A stretch of DNA of 64,000 bases, from NCBI GenBank assembly GCA_028284445.1, contig JANQRS010000011.1:1-64000 (forward strand), read 5' to 3'. Below, piece by piece: positions 44,602-53,840 of the stretch. Each line of letters starts with the position of its first letter. Within the stretch, counting starts at the first letter, position 1. This stretch comes from Calditrichia bacterium. GTDB lineage: Bacteria > Calditrichota > Calditrichia > RBG-13-44-9 > J075. A program made the translations under genes and the position numbers. The notes under the pieces are model-generated. The model saw only the letters and a program-made list of their open reading frames with translations, had not been told where the DNA came from and did not search any database.

Positions 44602-47234
44602 TGCTATCAAAAAGGCCGCCAGGATGGGCAGAACGCTTCTTCGAGTTCTATTGCCGCGACGAGCTATCCGAGTCCATACTTGGGGATTTGCAGGAACGCT
44701 TTCATCATGATTGCCAAAAATTAGGCAAGATGCGAGCACAACTCAACTATTGCCTGAATATTCTCCGATTCATGAATCGTTATACCCTCCGAAAAACTCG
44801 CTATAGCCAACATCAAAACAAGGGGTTCGGCATTATGTTGTATCACCACTTGCAGACTGCCTATCGACATCTGGCCAAGCACAAACTTTATACCGCGCTC
44901 AATATTTTCGGTCTTGCGATTGGTCTGGCCAGTTGCTTGCTGATCGCTAAATTCCTGGTGAATGAGTTGTCATATGACAGGTTCCATGACAATACCGAGA
45001 CCATCCATCGTATTAATACGCACTTTGCCGGTAATTCAGGTGCTCTTACAAAGATGGTCAATACGCCACCGGCGCTTATTCCCGGTCTAGGAAATGTCTT
45101 TCCGGAAGTTGAAAAATCAACCCGCCTGCGATATGTCACGCGTGTTTTACTGGAACAGGGTGATACGAGATTTTACGAAACGAATGGATTCTATGCTGAT
45201 TCGCTATTCCTGGAAATCTTTAGCTTCCCTCTGGTCTCAGGAAGCAGGTCAACTGCCCTCGATCAACCCAACTCTATTGTTATGTCTGAAGCAATGGCTT
45301 CAAAATACTTTGGTGATGATGACCCATTCGGCAAACGGATTAACCTGAACAATGAAGTGACACTCAAGGTTACCGGGGTTTTGGCAGCAATGCCGACCAA
45401 TTCTCATTTGCAGTTTGATTTCCTGATTTCATTTCCAACCTATGAAGTTCCCGAGGGATATTTCTCTGATTTGTCCAGTTGGAGCTGGTTGGGCTTTCTA
45501 AGTTATCTGCAATTGAAAGAAGATGTAGATCCGGCTGCTATGGAAGGGAAGCTGGAGCAATTATACCGGGACAATACTTCCGAGAATCGCGCCGACTATC
45601 ACTTCAATGTTCAACCCCTGGGGGATATTTATCTCGGTTCCGGTGCGCTGGTGGATGATTTAGCAAGCAATCTGCAGGGTGGGAATCCTGTCACGCTTTA
45701 TGCGCTGGGAATCGTTGCCTTATTGATTTTGCTTATCGCGAGTTTCAACTTCATGAACCTGTCAGTTGCCGTATCGGTCAGTCGCGCCAAAGAAATTGGT
45801 TTACGGAAAATGCTCGGCGCCAATAACGGTGGTATCATTGTACAGCTGCTGACGGAATCAATTGTTTTAGCCACTGGTGCCTTGGCTATAGCGTATTTGT
45901 TGGGGGTGCTGGCCTTCCCATACGTTAGCGAAATGATGGAATGGCATATTGGCATTGACTGGACACAGGTGCTCCTGTCTTTTCCGCTGGCACTTACAAT
46001 CGTTGCGCTACTCGGTGTTCTGGCCGGGGCTTATCCGGCATTCATTCTTTCCGGCAACAGGGCACTAGCTGCTTTAAAGAAGGACGTTCGCAGCGGCTTG
46101 AGAAGCGGATATGGATTGAGAAAACTACTCATTGTGTTACAATTCTCTATCTCCGTGGCATTGATAGCATCAACGATTGTCGTCACCAAACAAATTGCCC
46201 ACCTTTCGGATCACGAACTTGGGTTCGACCGGGAGAATGTGCTGATTGTGAAGCTATTGCCGCAAGATATGGCGGAGCACTATCAAACTCTGAAGAAGGA
46301 GCTTCTGAAGAAAAGTTTTATCACAAGTATCAGTCGCGGTGAGCGGTCAATGGGGGATCCCTGGCCAGTCAACAATTTACTGGTAGATGGTCAGCATGAA
46401 TCGGAGGTTAAACAAATCCTTGGAAACCATGTTGGTGTTGATTTCATCAAGACCATGGGCATAACGATCAAGGAAGGCCGTTCGTTTTCAGAAGAGTTTT
46501 CCGCTGATCGCACCAACAGCATTATTCTTAGCGAGAAGGCGGTTGATTATTTGGGCCTGGATGAACCGATAGGCAAAAAGGTCTGGTATTTTCCGCTGGA
46601 CGGCCCAAGAACGGTCATTGGCGTCGTTGAAGATTTTAATTTTCTGTCGCTTCATCATGAGGTCTCACCAATGGTGTTGATCATGCCATTTATTGATGTG
46701 GACTACATGTTTGTGCGCCTGAGTCAGGAGAGTATCGGGCAAAAAATTGCTGCCTTGCAGGCGGCTTGGCGGGAGACGGCTCCCGGTGTGCCGCTGGATT
46801 TCCAGTTTCTGGATAGTCGATTGAATAAGCTTTATGATAAGGAAGAAAATCTTTCCAGCTTGATTAGCGTTTTCTCCGGGCTGGCAGTTATGCTTGCATG
46901 CCTGGGGCTCTATGGTCTGATTGCCTTTAGCGTCAGCCGAAGACGTAAAGAAGCAGGGATTCGGAAAGTGTTGGGGGCTTCGATGATCTCCATAATGGTC
47001 CGTTTTTCACGCCAATATATTGTGCTGATCGCCCTTGCTTCCCTGATAGCCATTCCGCTTGCTCAATATCTGCTCAATTATTGGCTGGAGGGGTTTGCTT
47101 ATCGCATTGAGATAGGCTGGTGGGTTTACTTTGCCTCCACCACCGCACTAATCCTGCTGGCAATTATTACAATTAGCCATCAGGCGATTAGCGCGGCCCT
47201 TGTTAACCCGGTAACGGTTCTTCGGGATGAATAA
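44601..47234 (+). CDS. FtsX-like ABC permease with N-terminal prefix domain
   Basis: 877 residues. Residues 1-75 (PPGWAERFFEFYCRDELSESILGDLQERFHHD) are the permease prefix domain that marks PadR-linked permeases. Then comes a MacB-type layout repeated twice: helix, large periplasmic domain, three helices (LYHHLQTAYRHLAKHKLYTALNIFGLAIGLASC at the start; SRAKEIGLRKMLGANNGGI and SRRRKEAGIRKVLGASMISI are the coupling regions). Such permeases act in macrolide or peptide export or stress signalling with a separate ATPase. No ATPase gene lies beside it, so it must borrow one. The stop is 14 bp from the convergent PfkB gene. Confidence 0.93.
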   Translation: MLSKRPPGWAERFFEFYCRDELSESILGDLQERFHHDCQKLGKMRAQLNYCLNILRFMNRYTLRKTRYSQHQNKGFGIMLYHHLQTAYRHLAKHKLYTALNIFGLAIGLASCLLIAKFLVNELSYDRFHDNTETIHRINTHFAGNSGALTKMVNTPPALIPGLGNVFPEVEKSTRLRYVTRVLLEQGDTRFYETNGFYADSLFLEIFSFPLVSGSRSTALDQPNSIVMSEAMASKYFGDDDPFGKRINLNNEVTLKVTGVLAAMPTNSHLQFDFLISFPTYEVPEGYFSDLSSWSWLGFLSYLQLKEDVDPAAMEGKLEQLYRDNTSENRADYHFNVQPLGDIYLGSGALVDDLASNLQGGNPVTLYALGIVALLILLIASFNFMNLSVAVSVSRAKEIGLRKMLGANNGGIIVQLLTESIVLATGALAIAYLLGVLAFPYVSEMMEWHIGIDWTQVLLSFPLALTIVALLGVLAGAYPAFILSGNRALAALKKDVRSGLRSGYGLRKLLIVLQFSISVALIASTIVVTKQIAHLSDHELGFDRENVLIVKLLPQDMAEHYQTLKKELLKKSFITSISRGERSMGDPWPVNNLLVDGQHESEVKQILGNHVGVDFIKTMGITIKEGRSFSEEFSADRTNSIILSEKAVDYLGLDEPIGKKVWYFPLDGPRTVIGVVEDFNFLSLHHEVSPMVLIMPFIDVDYMFVRLSQESIGQKIAALQAAWRETAPGVPLDFQFLDSRLNKLYDKEENLSSLISVFSGLAVMLACLGLYGLIAFSVSRRRKEAGIRKVLGASMISIMVRFSRQYIVLIALASLIAIPLAQYLLNYWLEGFAYRIEIGWWVYFASTTALILLAIITISHQAISAALVNPVTVLRDE

Positions 47235-47248
47235 GGTGAGGCTATTTG

Positions 47249-48148
47249 TCAAAATTGGGTCATGTTTCGCATATGGTTGACGCGTGCCTCCACATCTTCC
47301 CGGGAAATTTCTTTCAGGCGATTGAAGCTAAAATCTTCTACTGTAAATGATGCCACGGTGCTCCCATATATGACGCTTTCGCGAAGCGCAGAGGTGTTGA
47401 TTTCCGGCTGCGAGGCCAGGTAGCCGACAAAGCCACCGGCAAAGCTGTCGCCGGCGCCGGTTGGGTCAACTACTTTGGCAATTGGGTAGGCAGGTGCCAG
47501 GAACAGATCGTCTTCGGTGATCAGCACAGCGCCGTGCTCACCCTTTTTCACAACCATCACATCCGGTCCTTCAGCCATAATTTGCCGGGCACCGTCAAAG
47601 ATGTTCTCCAGACCGGAATACTGCTTGATCTCATCATCATTCATGATGACCACATTAACTTTGGAAACCACGCGTTTTAACTCTTCCGGCTTGATATCAA
47701 TCCAAAGATTCATCGTGTCCAAAACCGTCAATTTTGGCTGATGAACTTGCTCAAGCACGTCTTCCTGGAGATCCGGCTGTATGTTTGCCAGGAAGATAAA
47801 CTCGTTGTTGCGATAATGATCAGGAATGACCGGCGCAAAGTTCTCGAATACGTTAAGGTCGGTGAACAACGTGTCGCGCTTGTTCATATTCTCATGATAG
47901 CGACCTCCCCAGCGGAATGTTTTGCCGGGCTCTACTGAGACGCCCTCCAGGCCAACTGAGCGATCTTTTAGAAAATCGATCTTTTCAAAAGCAAAGTCTT
48001 CTCCGACGACGCCAACCATATTTACCGGTGAAAAAAGACTGGCCGCAACGCTAAAGAATAGGGCTGAGCCGCCATACGCTTCCGGGTCTTTACCCCATGG
48101 GGTTTCGACACTGTCAATTGCGATTGAACCAACAACGAGTGTAGACAT
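47249..48148 (-). CDS. PfkB-family sugar/nucleoside kinase
   Basis: 299 residues. The ribokinase/PfkB C-terminal signature DPTGAGDSFAGGFVGYL is at about residues 225-242, with the catalytic Asp in GAGD. The N-terminus VVGSIAIDSVETPWG and GGSALFFSVAASLF is typical for the subgroup near adenosine or ribokinase-like enzymes of unknown sugar. AGGATC precedes the start. The gene is upstream of nothing in particular and 22 bp after the argS stop, on the same strand, so it can belong to the rsfS-argS transcript. Substrate is undetermined. Confidence 0.9.
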   Translation of the reverse strand: MSTLVVGSIAIDSVETPWGKDPEAYGGSALFFSVAASLFSPVNMVGVVGEDFAFEKIDFLKDRSVGLEGVSVEPGKTFRWGGRYHENMNKRDTLFTDLNVFENFAPVIPDHYRNNEFIFLANIQPDLQEDVLEQVHQPKLTVLDTMNLWIDIKPEELKRVVSKVNVVIMNDDEIKQYSGLENIFDGARQIMAEGPDVMVVKKGEHGAVLITEDDLFLAPAYPIAKVVDPTGAGDSFAGGFVGYLASQPEINTSALRESVIYGSTVASFTVEDFSFNRLKEISREDVEARVNHMRNMTQF

Positions 48149-48170
48149 AATATGATCCTGTTATGTTTTG

Positions 48171-49811
48171 TTACATGGTTTCTGGGGCAGTTACGTTGAG
48201 AACGTCAAAGCCGTTGGCGAGCACCAGGCGGGTTGCTTCGCATAGACCGAGACGTGCCTGGGTCAGGCCCGGATTTTCACTGTCAACAACAATACAATCG
48301 GTATAAAATTTGTGAAATGCAGTAGATAAATCAGACATGTATTGGGTAAGCAAGTGTGTTTCCATTTCCCGGGCGCTGGTGAGGATGACTTTCGGGAATC
48401 TCATAAGGTTCTTGATCAACTGAAATTCGCTGTCATGATTCAGAAGACCAAAGTCCGCTTTGCCGGACCAGGCCATGTCACTGCTTTCTGCTTTGCGAAA
48501 GATCTGGCAGATCCGTGCATGGGCATATTGATTATAATAAACCGGGTTTTCGTTCGATTTGGTCCGCGCCAGCTTCATGTCAAAGTTTAGATGGCTTTGG
48601 ATGCTGCGCATGGAAAAAAACCAGCGGGTCGCATCGCGCCCAACGTCGCGTGCAAGGTCTTCCAGGGTTTCAAAATTGGCTTTCCGGGTCGACATCTTCA
48701 CTTTCTCATTACCTTCGAAAAGAGTTACAAATTGATGGATCAGAACCCTGATTTTGTCGGTGTCGTCGCCGAGCGCTTTTAGTCCAGCCATTACATCAGG
48801 ATAGGTGGCGATATGATCTGCGCCAAAGATGTCCACGATCAAGTCAAAACCCCGTTCGATCTTGGTGCGATGATAGGCAATATCCGGCAGCCGGTAGGTG
48901 GGTTCACCGGTGCTCTTAACGATGACGCGATCCTGATCCAGTCCAAACTGCGTTGAGCGAAACCACAGAGCGCCATCTTTTTCATAGGCAAGGTCTTTCT
49001 CCTTGAACAGGCCGATCACCGCGTCAATTTTGCCGTTTTGATAAAGGTCGGATTCATTATAAAAGGTGTCGAAGACGATGCCCAGTTCTGCCAGAGTATG
49101 TTTGATGTCTTTAAAGATTTCTGTTTCGGCGGCATCTTTAAATATGGTGTGGTCTTCGCGATCCCGCAGGCTGCCTCCGTGCTCGTCTTTCAATTTTGCA
49201 GCGATATCCCGGATGTATTCACCCTGATAGTGATCTTCGGGGAATTCGATCTCGTCGCCAAGAAGCTGCAAGTAGCGTACCCGAACTGAATTACCGAGGA
49301 CGCGCATCTGTCGGCCAGCATTGTTGAAATAGTATTCACGGGAAACGTCGTAGCCGGCCCAGCTTAATATGTTGGAGATCGTATCGCCGAGCACAGCCTG
49401 GCGGCCGTGACCAACCGTCAATGGTCCAGTGGGATTGGCGCTCACAAACTCAACTTGTGCTTTGCCCTTGCTGTTGGCTTCAACCCGTCCATACTGATCT
49501 TTCTGATCGAGAACTGTTTCAACAGTTTTGTGCAACGCACTTGGAGCGATGAAAAAATTTATAAAACCGGGCCCGGCAATGTCAATCTTACTAATTTGCT
49601 CATTGCCCAGATTGAGAGATTCCGTAATTTGCGTGGCAATCTGTCGTGGATTTTGTTTCAGCGGACGAGCGAGCATCATCGCCAGGTTCACGCTGATGTC
49701 GCCATGCGCATCCAGCTTTGGGCGATCAAATTGATAATCTATGTAAGGGTAGTCCAGTTCCTGGAGGGTTGCTTCAATTTGTTGTTTCAGATAAGCTTCT
49801 AAATTCAGCAT
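48171..49811 (-). CDS. argS: Arginyl-tRNA synthetase
   Basis: 546 residues, slightly shorter than most ArgRS. It charges tRNA-Arg; the class I enzyme needs tRNA for activation. The N-terminal Add-1 domain is followed by VEFVSANPTGPLTVGHGRQAVLGD, holding the HIGH-like VGHG, and the KMSK-like site KVKMSTRKAN. C-terminal DALR anticodon-binding domain: YNQYAHARICQIF, YMSDLSTAFHKFYTDCIVV. The start ATG 49811 lies inside the end of rsfS, so 38 bases overlap in another frame. Any translational coupling is inferred. Confidence 0.97.
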   Translation of the reverse strand: MLNLEAYLKQQIEATLQELDYPYIDYQFDRPKLDAHGDISVNLAMMLARPLKQNPRQIATQITESLNLGNEQISKIDIAGPGFINFFIAPSALHKTVETVLDQKDQYGRVEANSKGKAQVEFVSANPTGPLTVGHGRQAVLGDTISNILSWAGYDVSREYYFNNAGRQMRVLGNSVRVRYLQLLGDEIEFPEDHYQGEYIRDIAAKLKDEHGGSLRDREDHTIFKDAAETEIFKDIKHTLAELGIVFDTFYNESDLYQNGKIDAVIGLFKEKDLAYEKDGALWFRSTQFGLDQDRVIVKSTGEPTYRLPDIAYHRTKIERGFDLIVDIFGADHIATYPDVMAGLKALGDDTDKIRVLIHQFVTLFEGNEKVKMSTRKANFETLEDLARDVGRDATRWFFSMRSIQSHLNFDMKLARTKSNENPVYYNQYAHARICQIFRKAESSDMAWSGKADFGLLNHDSEFQLIKNLMRFPKVILTSAREMETHLLTQYMSDLSTAFHKFYTDCIVVDSENPGLTQARLGLCEATRLVLANGFDVLNVTAPETM

Positions 49812-50154
49812 TTGTATCTACTTTCGTCATTGTTGCATCGGCCCAAAGCTTCTCCAGGCCGTAATACTCTCTGCTTTCCGGCCGGAAAATATGGACAACT
49901 ACTTCTACCAGGTCCAGTAAGACCCAGTTTAATTTTGAAAAGCCTTCCTTGCGCCAGATACGTACACCGTCGTCCTTGAGTGACCGATCAATGTGATTGG
50001 CCAGTGTTTTTGTATGAATATCCGATTCACCGGAGACGATCACGAAGTAATCAGTGACGTCGGTTACTTTTCGCAGATCCATAACGGTGATATCGTTTCC
50101 TTTTTTATCCAGTGCCAACTGGACAATCTTTTCAGCGAGTTCAGTTGAGTTCAT
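49774..50154 (-). CDS. rsfS: Ribosomal silencing factor RsfS (Iojap)
   Basis: 126 residues. RsfS binds ribosomal protein uL14 and blocks subunit joining in starvation. Signature segments are DITVMDLRKVTDVTDYFVIVSGESDIHTKTLANHI, then GFSKLNWVLLDLVEVVVHIFRPESREYYGLEKLWADA. It overlaps argS by 38 bp and follows the LytR_C gene by 12 bp. RsfS next to LytR-type genes is common in Firmicutes and FCB bacteria, so the three are one operon. Confidence 0.96.
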   Translation of the reverse strand: MNSTELAEKIVQLALDKKGNDITVMDLRKVTDVTDYFVIVSGESDIHTKTLANHIDRSLKDDGVRIWRKEGFSKLNWVLLDLVEVVVHIFRPESREYYGLEKLWADATMTKVDTNAEFRSLSETTN

Positions 50155-50166
50155 ATGTCGCTGTCG

Positions 50167-50865
50167 CTACTCCTTAAACGGTTTGAGGTTTTTGTAGTCG
50201 AGCCCGAGAATAATCGTTGCATCGAGCTGCAGATTATGGTCTTTCTGCACAGACACGTAGCCGGAAGAAATGCCCATCAGCAGGGCCAGGGTCTTGCTCT
50301 TATCTTGATGGTCCACCCGATCCCATATTTTCGAGCGGGGCACTTCAAAATGCTTGTAGTTTCCTGTCGAGACCACGTCAACATTATGCTGTCGCAGGTA
50401 TCGCTTTAATTTTGCTGCTACACCGTTGGCGCCGCAGCCATTGAGGATCTCTACCTGGGTGCGACGTGCTGTTGGCACCAATGGTTCGCGCTCCGGCGCA
50501 GGATCTACCGCGGTGTCGGAATTCAAGTTGCCAACATTACGAATAGGATTTTCGGTGCTTGTTTCTGCCACCGCGTCATCCGTCTGCGGCGTTCCCGGAA
50601 CGCTAATAGGATCCGGGTTTGAGGTGATCGCCGGTTCAGATTGAAACAGACCGCTTGCGCTGTCCGGATTCAAGGCGAAAAATGCTGCTGCCGAGCCAAC
50701 CACCAATATGGCGAGAACTGCGTAAAACAGGGCGTTCCCGTTCGACTGCGCTTTGCTGCGCGTTCCGGGGCCTCGATCAGAAGACCGGCTGTTGCCAGCC
50801 GTTTGCTTCTTTACAATTCTCTTGATGGTGGGATCGGACAGATCTCTGCGTGTACGCTTAGCCAA
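50167..50865 (-). CDS. Membrane-anchored LytR C-terminal-domain protein
   Basis: 232 residues from TTG 50865, ten bases after AAGGGAG; no ATG is better placed. It has a basic cytoplasmic N-terminus (AKRTRRDLSDPTIKRIVKKQ), one membrane helix (ALFYAVLAILVVGSAAAFFAL), a Pro/Thr/Glu-rich stretch (about 75-125), and then the LytR_C domain: VEILNGCGANGVAAKLKRYLRQHNVDVVSTGNY, DKSKTLALLMGIS, TIILGLDYKNL. LytR_C domains usually follow a LCP ligase domain; here it stands alone. It is therefore likely an envelope partner protein of unknown role. Confidence 0.88.
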   Translation of the reverse strand: MAKRTRRDLSDPTIKRIVKKQTAGNSRSSDRGPGTRSKAQSNGNALFYAVLAILVVGSAAAFFALNPDSASGLFQSEPAITSNPDPISVPGTPQTDDAVAETSTENPIRNVGNLNSDTAVDPAPEREPLVPTARRTQVEILNGCGANGVAAKLKRYLRQHNVDVVSTGNYKHFEVPRSKIWDRVDHQDKSKTLALLMGISSGYVSVQKDHNLQLDATIILGLDYKNLKPFKE

Positions 50866-50894
50866 TGTCCAATATCTCCCTTTGTGAAGCCTCC

Positions 50895-51374
50895 TTAATT
50901 GTCTTCATCAACTAAATACGGTGAATGAATCAATGGAGAGTAATAGCGGGGTGCAACGCCAACTCCGATTTTGACATGTGCATTTGAGGTTGGTTGATAA
51001 TGTAGTTCAGCGCTCCCGACAAAGTTGGTCGCGTTAATATCGAGACCGGGATGTGAATTGAAGGATGAATATGGGGTGTTTACAACGCCCAGATTTACCT
51101 TCAGCAGGAGCGGTGCGCTAAGTTGATATTGCATGGTATTCAAATAACTGTTCATCATCAAACTATTGCCGCCAAAAGAGAGGAATGAGGCGCTGAACGT
51201 ATGATTCATACTGAACCGGTCAGAACTCAGAAACCCGGCAATGCCGGAGAGTAAAGATGTCTGCGGTTTCGCAAGCGATTCACTGAAATTTTTTAAGCCT
51301 TCCTGGTCTTTCAACTGGCCGAATGCAGTTCCAGCTAGTAAGCACAGAACAAGAACGACAGCTGATAATTTCAT
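50895..51374 (-). CDS. Small secreted or outer-membrane protein of unknown family
   Basis: 159 residues from ATG 51374, preceded by AAGGGAG; a frame ten codons longer exists. MKLSAVVLVLCLLAGTAFGQ is a signal peptide. The mature part has alternating aromatic beta strands (FSMNHTFSASFLSFGGNSLMMNSYLNTMQYQLSAPLLLKVNLGV, then AELHYQPTSNAHVKIGVGVAP), as in small outer-membrane proteins. I do not recognise a named family. It is first in the series leading to LytR_C, rsfS and argS, 29 bp ahead of the LytR_C protein. Confidence 0.75.
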   Translation of the reverse strand: MKLSAVVLVLCLLAGTAFGQLKDQEGLKNFSESLAKPQTSLLSGIAGFLSSDRFSMNHTFSASFLSFGGNSLMMNSYLNTMQYQLSAPLLLKVNLGVVNTPYSSFNSHPGLDINATNFVGSAELHYQPTSNAHVKIGVGVAPRYYSPLIHSPYLVDEDN

Positions 51375-51496
51375 ACGGTTCTCCCTTGACGGTGTCAAAA
51401 CCAATTTAAGTGCATTTAATAATTACACGTATCAGTCAATATTAATATCCCGTACGGCAAAAATAAAGTGAATTCTGGATAAAATAGCGATAGGAA

Positions 51497-53839
51497 TCAA
51501 GAGGAAACGGTGTCTGGCAGGGCATTGGCGGCCAGCCATTCGGCAATCTTCTCCATCAATAGGCGGCGGTTTACGGGCTTGGTCATATAGTCGTTCATGC
51601 CTGCTTCAATACATTGTTCGCGGGCACCTTCCAGCACATTCGCAGTTAATGCCAGAATAGGAATCGGAGGTACCTGCTCATTTGCTTCCCGCAAGCGTAT
51701 CTGGCGTGTCGTCTCGAAACCATCGAGGATTGGCATATGACAATCCATCAGGACGATGTCGTAGTCTTTTTGCGCCATGAGATCCAACGCAATCTGGCCG
51801 TTGCCGGCAACGTCCGAAGCGAATCCGCTGTTGGTTAATATCTTTACCAGGAGTCGTTGATTCACTCGATTGTCTTCCACGATTAAGATGCGCGTCGCAG
51901 GCTCCTCGGGCTCTGGCGTTTTAGTGGGGGCCGACTTTGTTTCCTGCGTTACTGCCGTCTTTGCTAACTTTACTTCCCCGGCTTTGGCCGGTTCAGCAGG
52001 TATCGTCTTCACATCTAAAATTTCCGGCAGCTCATGCAACCGTTGAAAGGTTTCAAACAAGTCCGTGCGGCGAACCAGGCGATTCATGGTTAAGTCATAT
52101 CGAATCTCGCGGCGATTTTCGATGTTACTGCTTTTGAAAACGCAGAGAACGATACGAAGCTGCTTATTGCGAGAGGCGTGGCGCAGTTCTTCAAGTAGAG
52201 ACGAAGCATTGTCAAGCATAGTCTCATCGACAAAAGCGACATTGTAATGGGATTCCGCAATTGCCTCAATAGCAAGTTCCCTCTTAGTGACTGCTTTTGA
52301 CGGCATGTGCCACTGTTCGAGATAGCTTCGTATTGCTAGCGACAATGGTGGTGAAGATGTGACAATCAAGGTGTTTTGCCGGGCGATTTGCTCGGGAACA
52401 AGCAGAGGCACGGAGTTGCCGTTGTCCGGGATCTTTAAGGGGACAAGGAACCAGAACATCGAACCCTGACCAGGCTTACTCTTAAAGCCGATATCCCCGT
52501 TCATTAGTATTGTCAATTGCTGGGCTACGCTCAGGCCCAGGCCAATACCGCCAAACTGGCGTGTCGTTGAATTGTCAGATTGACGAAATGGCTCAAATAA
52601 CTTCTTCGCGCTGTTGTCCTCTATCCCTATGCCGGTATCTGTCACCGATATGACCAGATTGTCGCTGCGGAATTCAGCCTCGATGAGGACACTGCCTTTT
52701 TCGGTGAATTTGATGGCATTTTCTGCAAAAATGCGCACAATTTGCTGAATGCGCATCGGGTCACCAAAGAGCTGTTTAGGCATGCCGTTTTTAATGATCA
52801 GTCCGAGATCAAGTCCCTTGATCCTGGCATCTTCGTTCAATACAGTGACCGTGCCTTCGAGCATCCTCTCCGGATCGAACTTCACCTCCTCAAGACGTAT
52901 TACGGACGTCTGTAGTCGCGAGAAGTTGAGAACGTTATTGATAATTCCCAGCAAGAGTTCCGATGAGCGGCGGATTGTCTGAACAAATTCCTGTTGCTCA
53001 TCATCCAGGGATGTATCAACAAGCAGGTCGCTTATACCCTGGATGGCATGGACCGGCGTTCGCATTTCGTGGCTGACGTTTGCAAGAAATTCGCTCTTCA
53101 TTTGATTGCCGGATTCAATTTCGTCTCGTGATTCCCGCAACCTTTGAATCATGCGATTCAACTGATCGTTTTTCTGGCGCAGCTTTCTTGCATTCGATGT
53201 TCGCTCATTCTCCAACTGCTGCCTTAAACCGAATTTCTCTGCCAGGCATTGCAACATTTGCCGGGCTCTGAAAACGTCCAGAGAGCCCTCAACGCAAAGA
53301 AGATTTGCCGGCATCTGATTCTTCTTGAAGAGCGTCGACCAATCAAATGATTGTTGGCCTATGCACATGGCTAATTCGGTATTAGGGGAATACCTGGACA
53401 GCTCAACTGCCAGTTGTTCAGCTTCACTGCTATTTGTGTGGTCAAAACGGATAATTGCTACGGCAAAATCTTCCGGTGAAAAGCCGGCACTGAATATCTT
53501 TCGTGCGTTTCCGGCATGAATCTGTTTAGTCATCACTGACTGTGATAAAAAAGGGATGTTGGCGACCGCCCGGGTCAGAAGCTCACCCATATCCGCACCG
53601 TTATCGAACAGCACTATTTTGAATTGTCTGTTTGACGACAATCCGCCTGTCAATCTGTTCCTCATCAATGGGCTGTCACCAATTTTAAAACCCGACTCAC
53701 TTAAACCCCTGTCAATCTCATCTACTAACTCCTTGTTATCGACATGAAAGCGCGGGGCTTTACTGCCAGGGGTTGGGTGTCTCCCTTTTGTTTGATATAT
53801 TCTTGCAAAATTCTGAAACAATATAACCGGGGGTTCCAA
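51497..53839 (-). CDS. Soluble hybrid histidine kinase with three receiver-like domains
   Basis: The coordinates give the whole open frame (780 codons from TTG 53839); the start is uncertain. That TTG lies one base from the divergent ATG and has no ribosome site; the first ATG is at 53665. Counting from 53839: receiver-like domain about 70-190 lacking the acidic pocket (KIVLFDNGADMGEL), coiled coil 200-245, HisKA with H257 in ANVSHEMRTP, HATPase with DTGIGIE and GIGLGLS, a second receiver-like domain about 490-600 (only FVDETM keeps an Asp), a Pro/Thr/Lys linker, then a complete receiver with D699 in IVLMDCHMP. No membrane helix or sensor domain is visible. Output probably goes to another phosphotransfer protein. 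Confidence 0.9.
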   Translation of the reverse strand: MEPPVILFQNFARIYQTKGRHPTPGSKAPRFHVDNKELVDEIDRGLSESGFKIGDSPLMRNRLTGGLSSNRQFKIVLFDNGADMGELLTRAVANIPFLSQSVMTKQIHAGNARKIFSAGFSPEDFAVAIIRFDHTNSSEAEQLAVELSRYSPNTELAMCIGQQSFDWSTLFKKNQMPANLLCVEGSLDVFRARQMLQCLAEKFGLRQQLENERTSNARKLRQKNDQLNRMIQRLRESRDEIESGNQMKSEFLANVSHEMRTPVHAIQGISDLLVDTSLDDEQQEFVQTIRRSSELLLGIINNVLNFSRLQTSVIRLEEVKFDPERMLEGTVTVLNEDARIKGLDLGLIIKNGMPKQLFGDPMRIQQIVRIFAENAIKFTEKGSVLIEAEFRSDNLVISVTDTGIGIEDNSAKKLFEPFRQSDNSTTRQFGGIGLGLSVAQQLTILMNGDIGFKSKPGQGSMFWFLVPLKIPDNGNSVPLLVPEQIARQNTLIVTSSPPLSLAIRSYLEQWHMPSKAVTKRELAIEAIAESHYNVAFVDETMLDNASSLLEELRHASRNKQLRIVLCVFKSSNIENRREIRYDLTMNRLVRRTDLFETFQRLHELPEILDVKTIPAEPAKAGEVKLAKTAVTQETKSAPTKTPEPEEPATRILIVEDNRVNQRLLVKILTNSGFASDVAGNGQIALDLMAQKDYDIVLMDCHMPILDGFETTRQIRLREANEQVPPIPILALTANVLEGAREQCIEAGMNDYMTKPVNRRLLMEKIAEWLAANALPDTVSS

Positions 53840-53840
53840 A

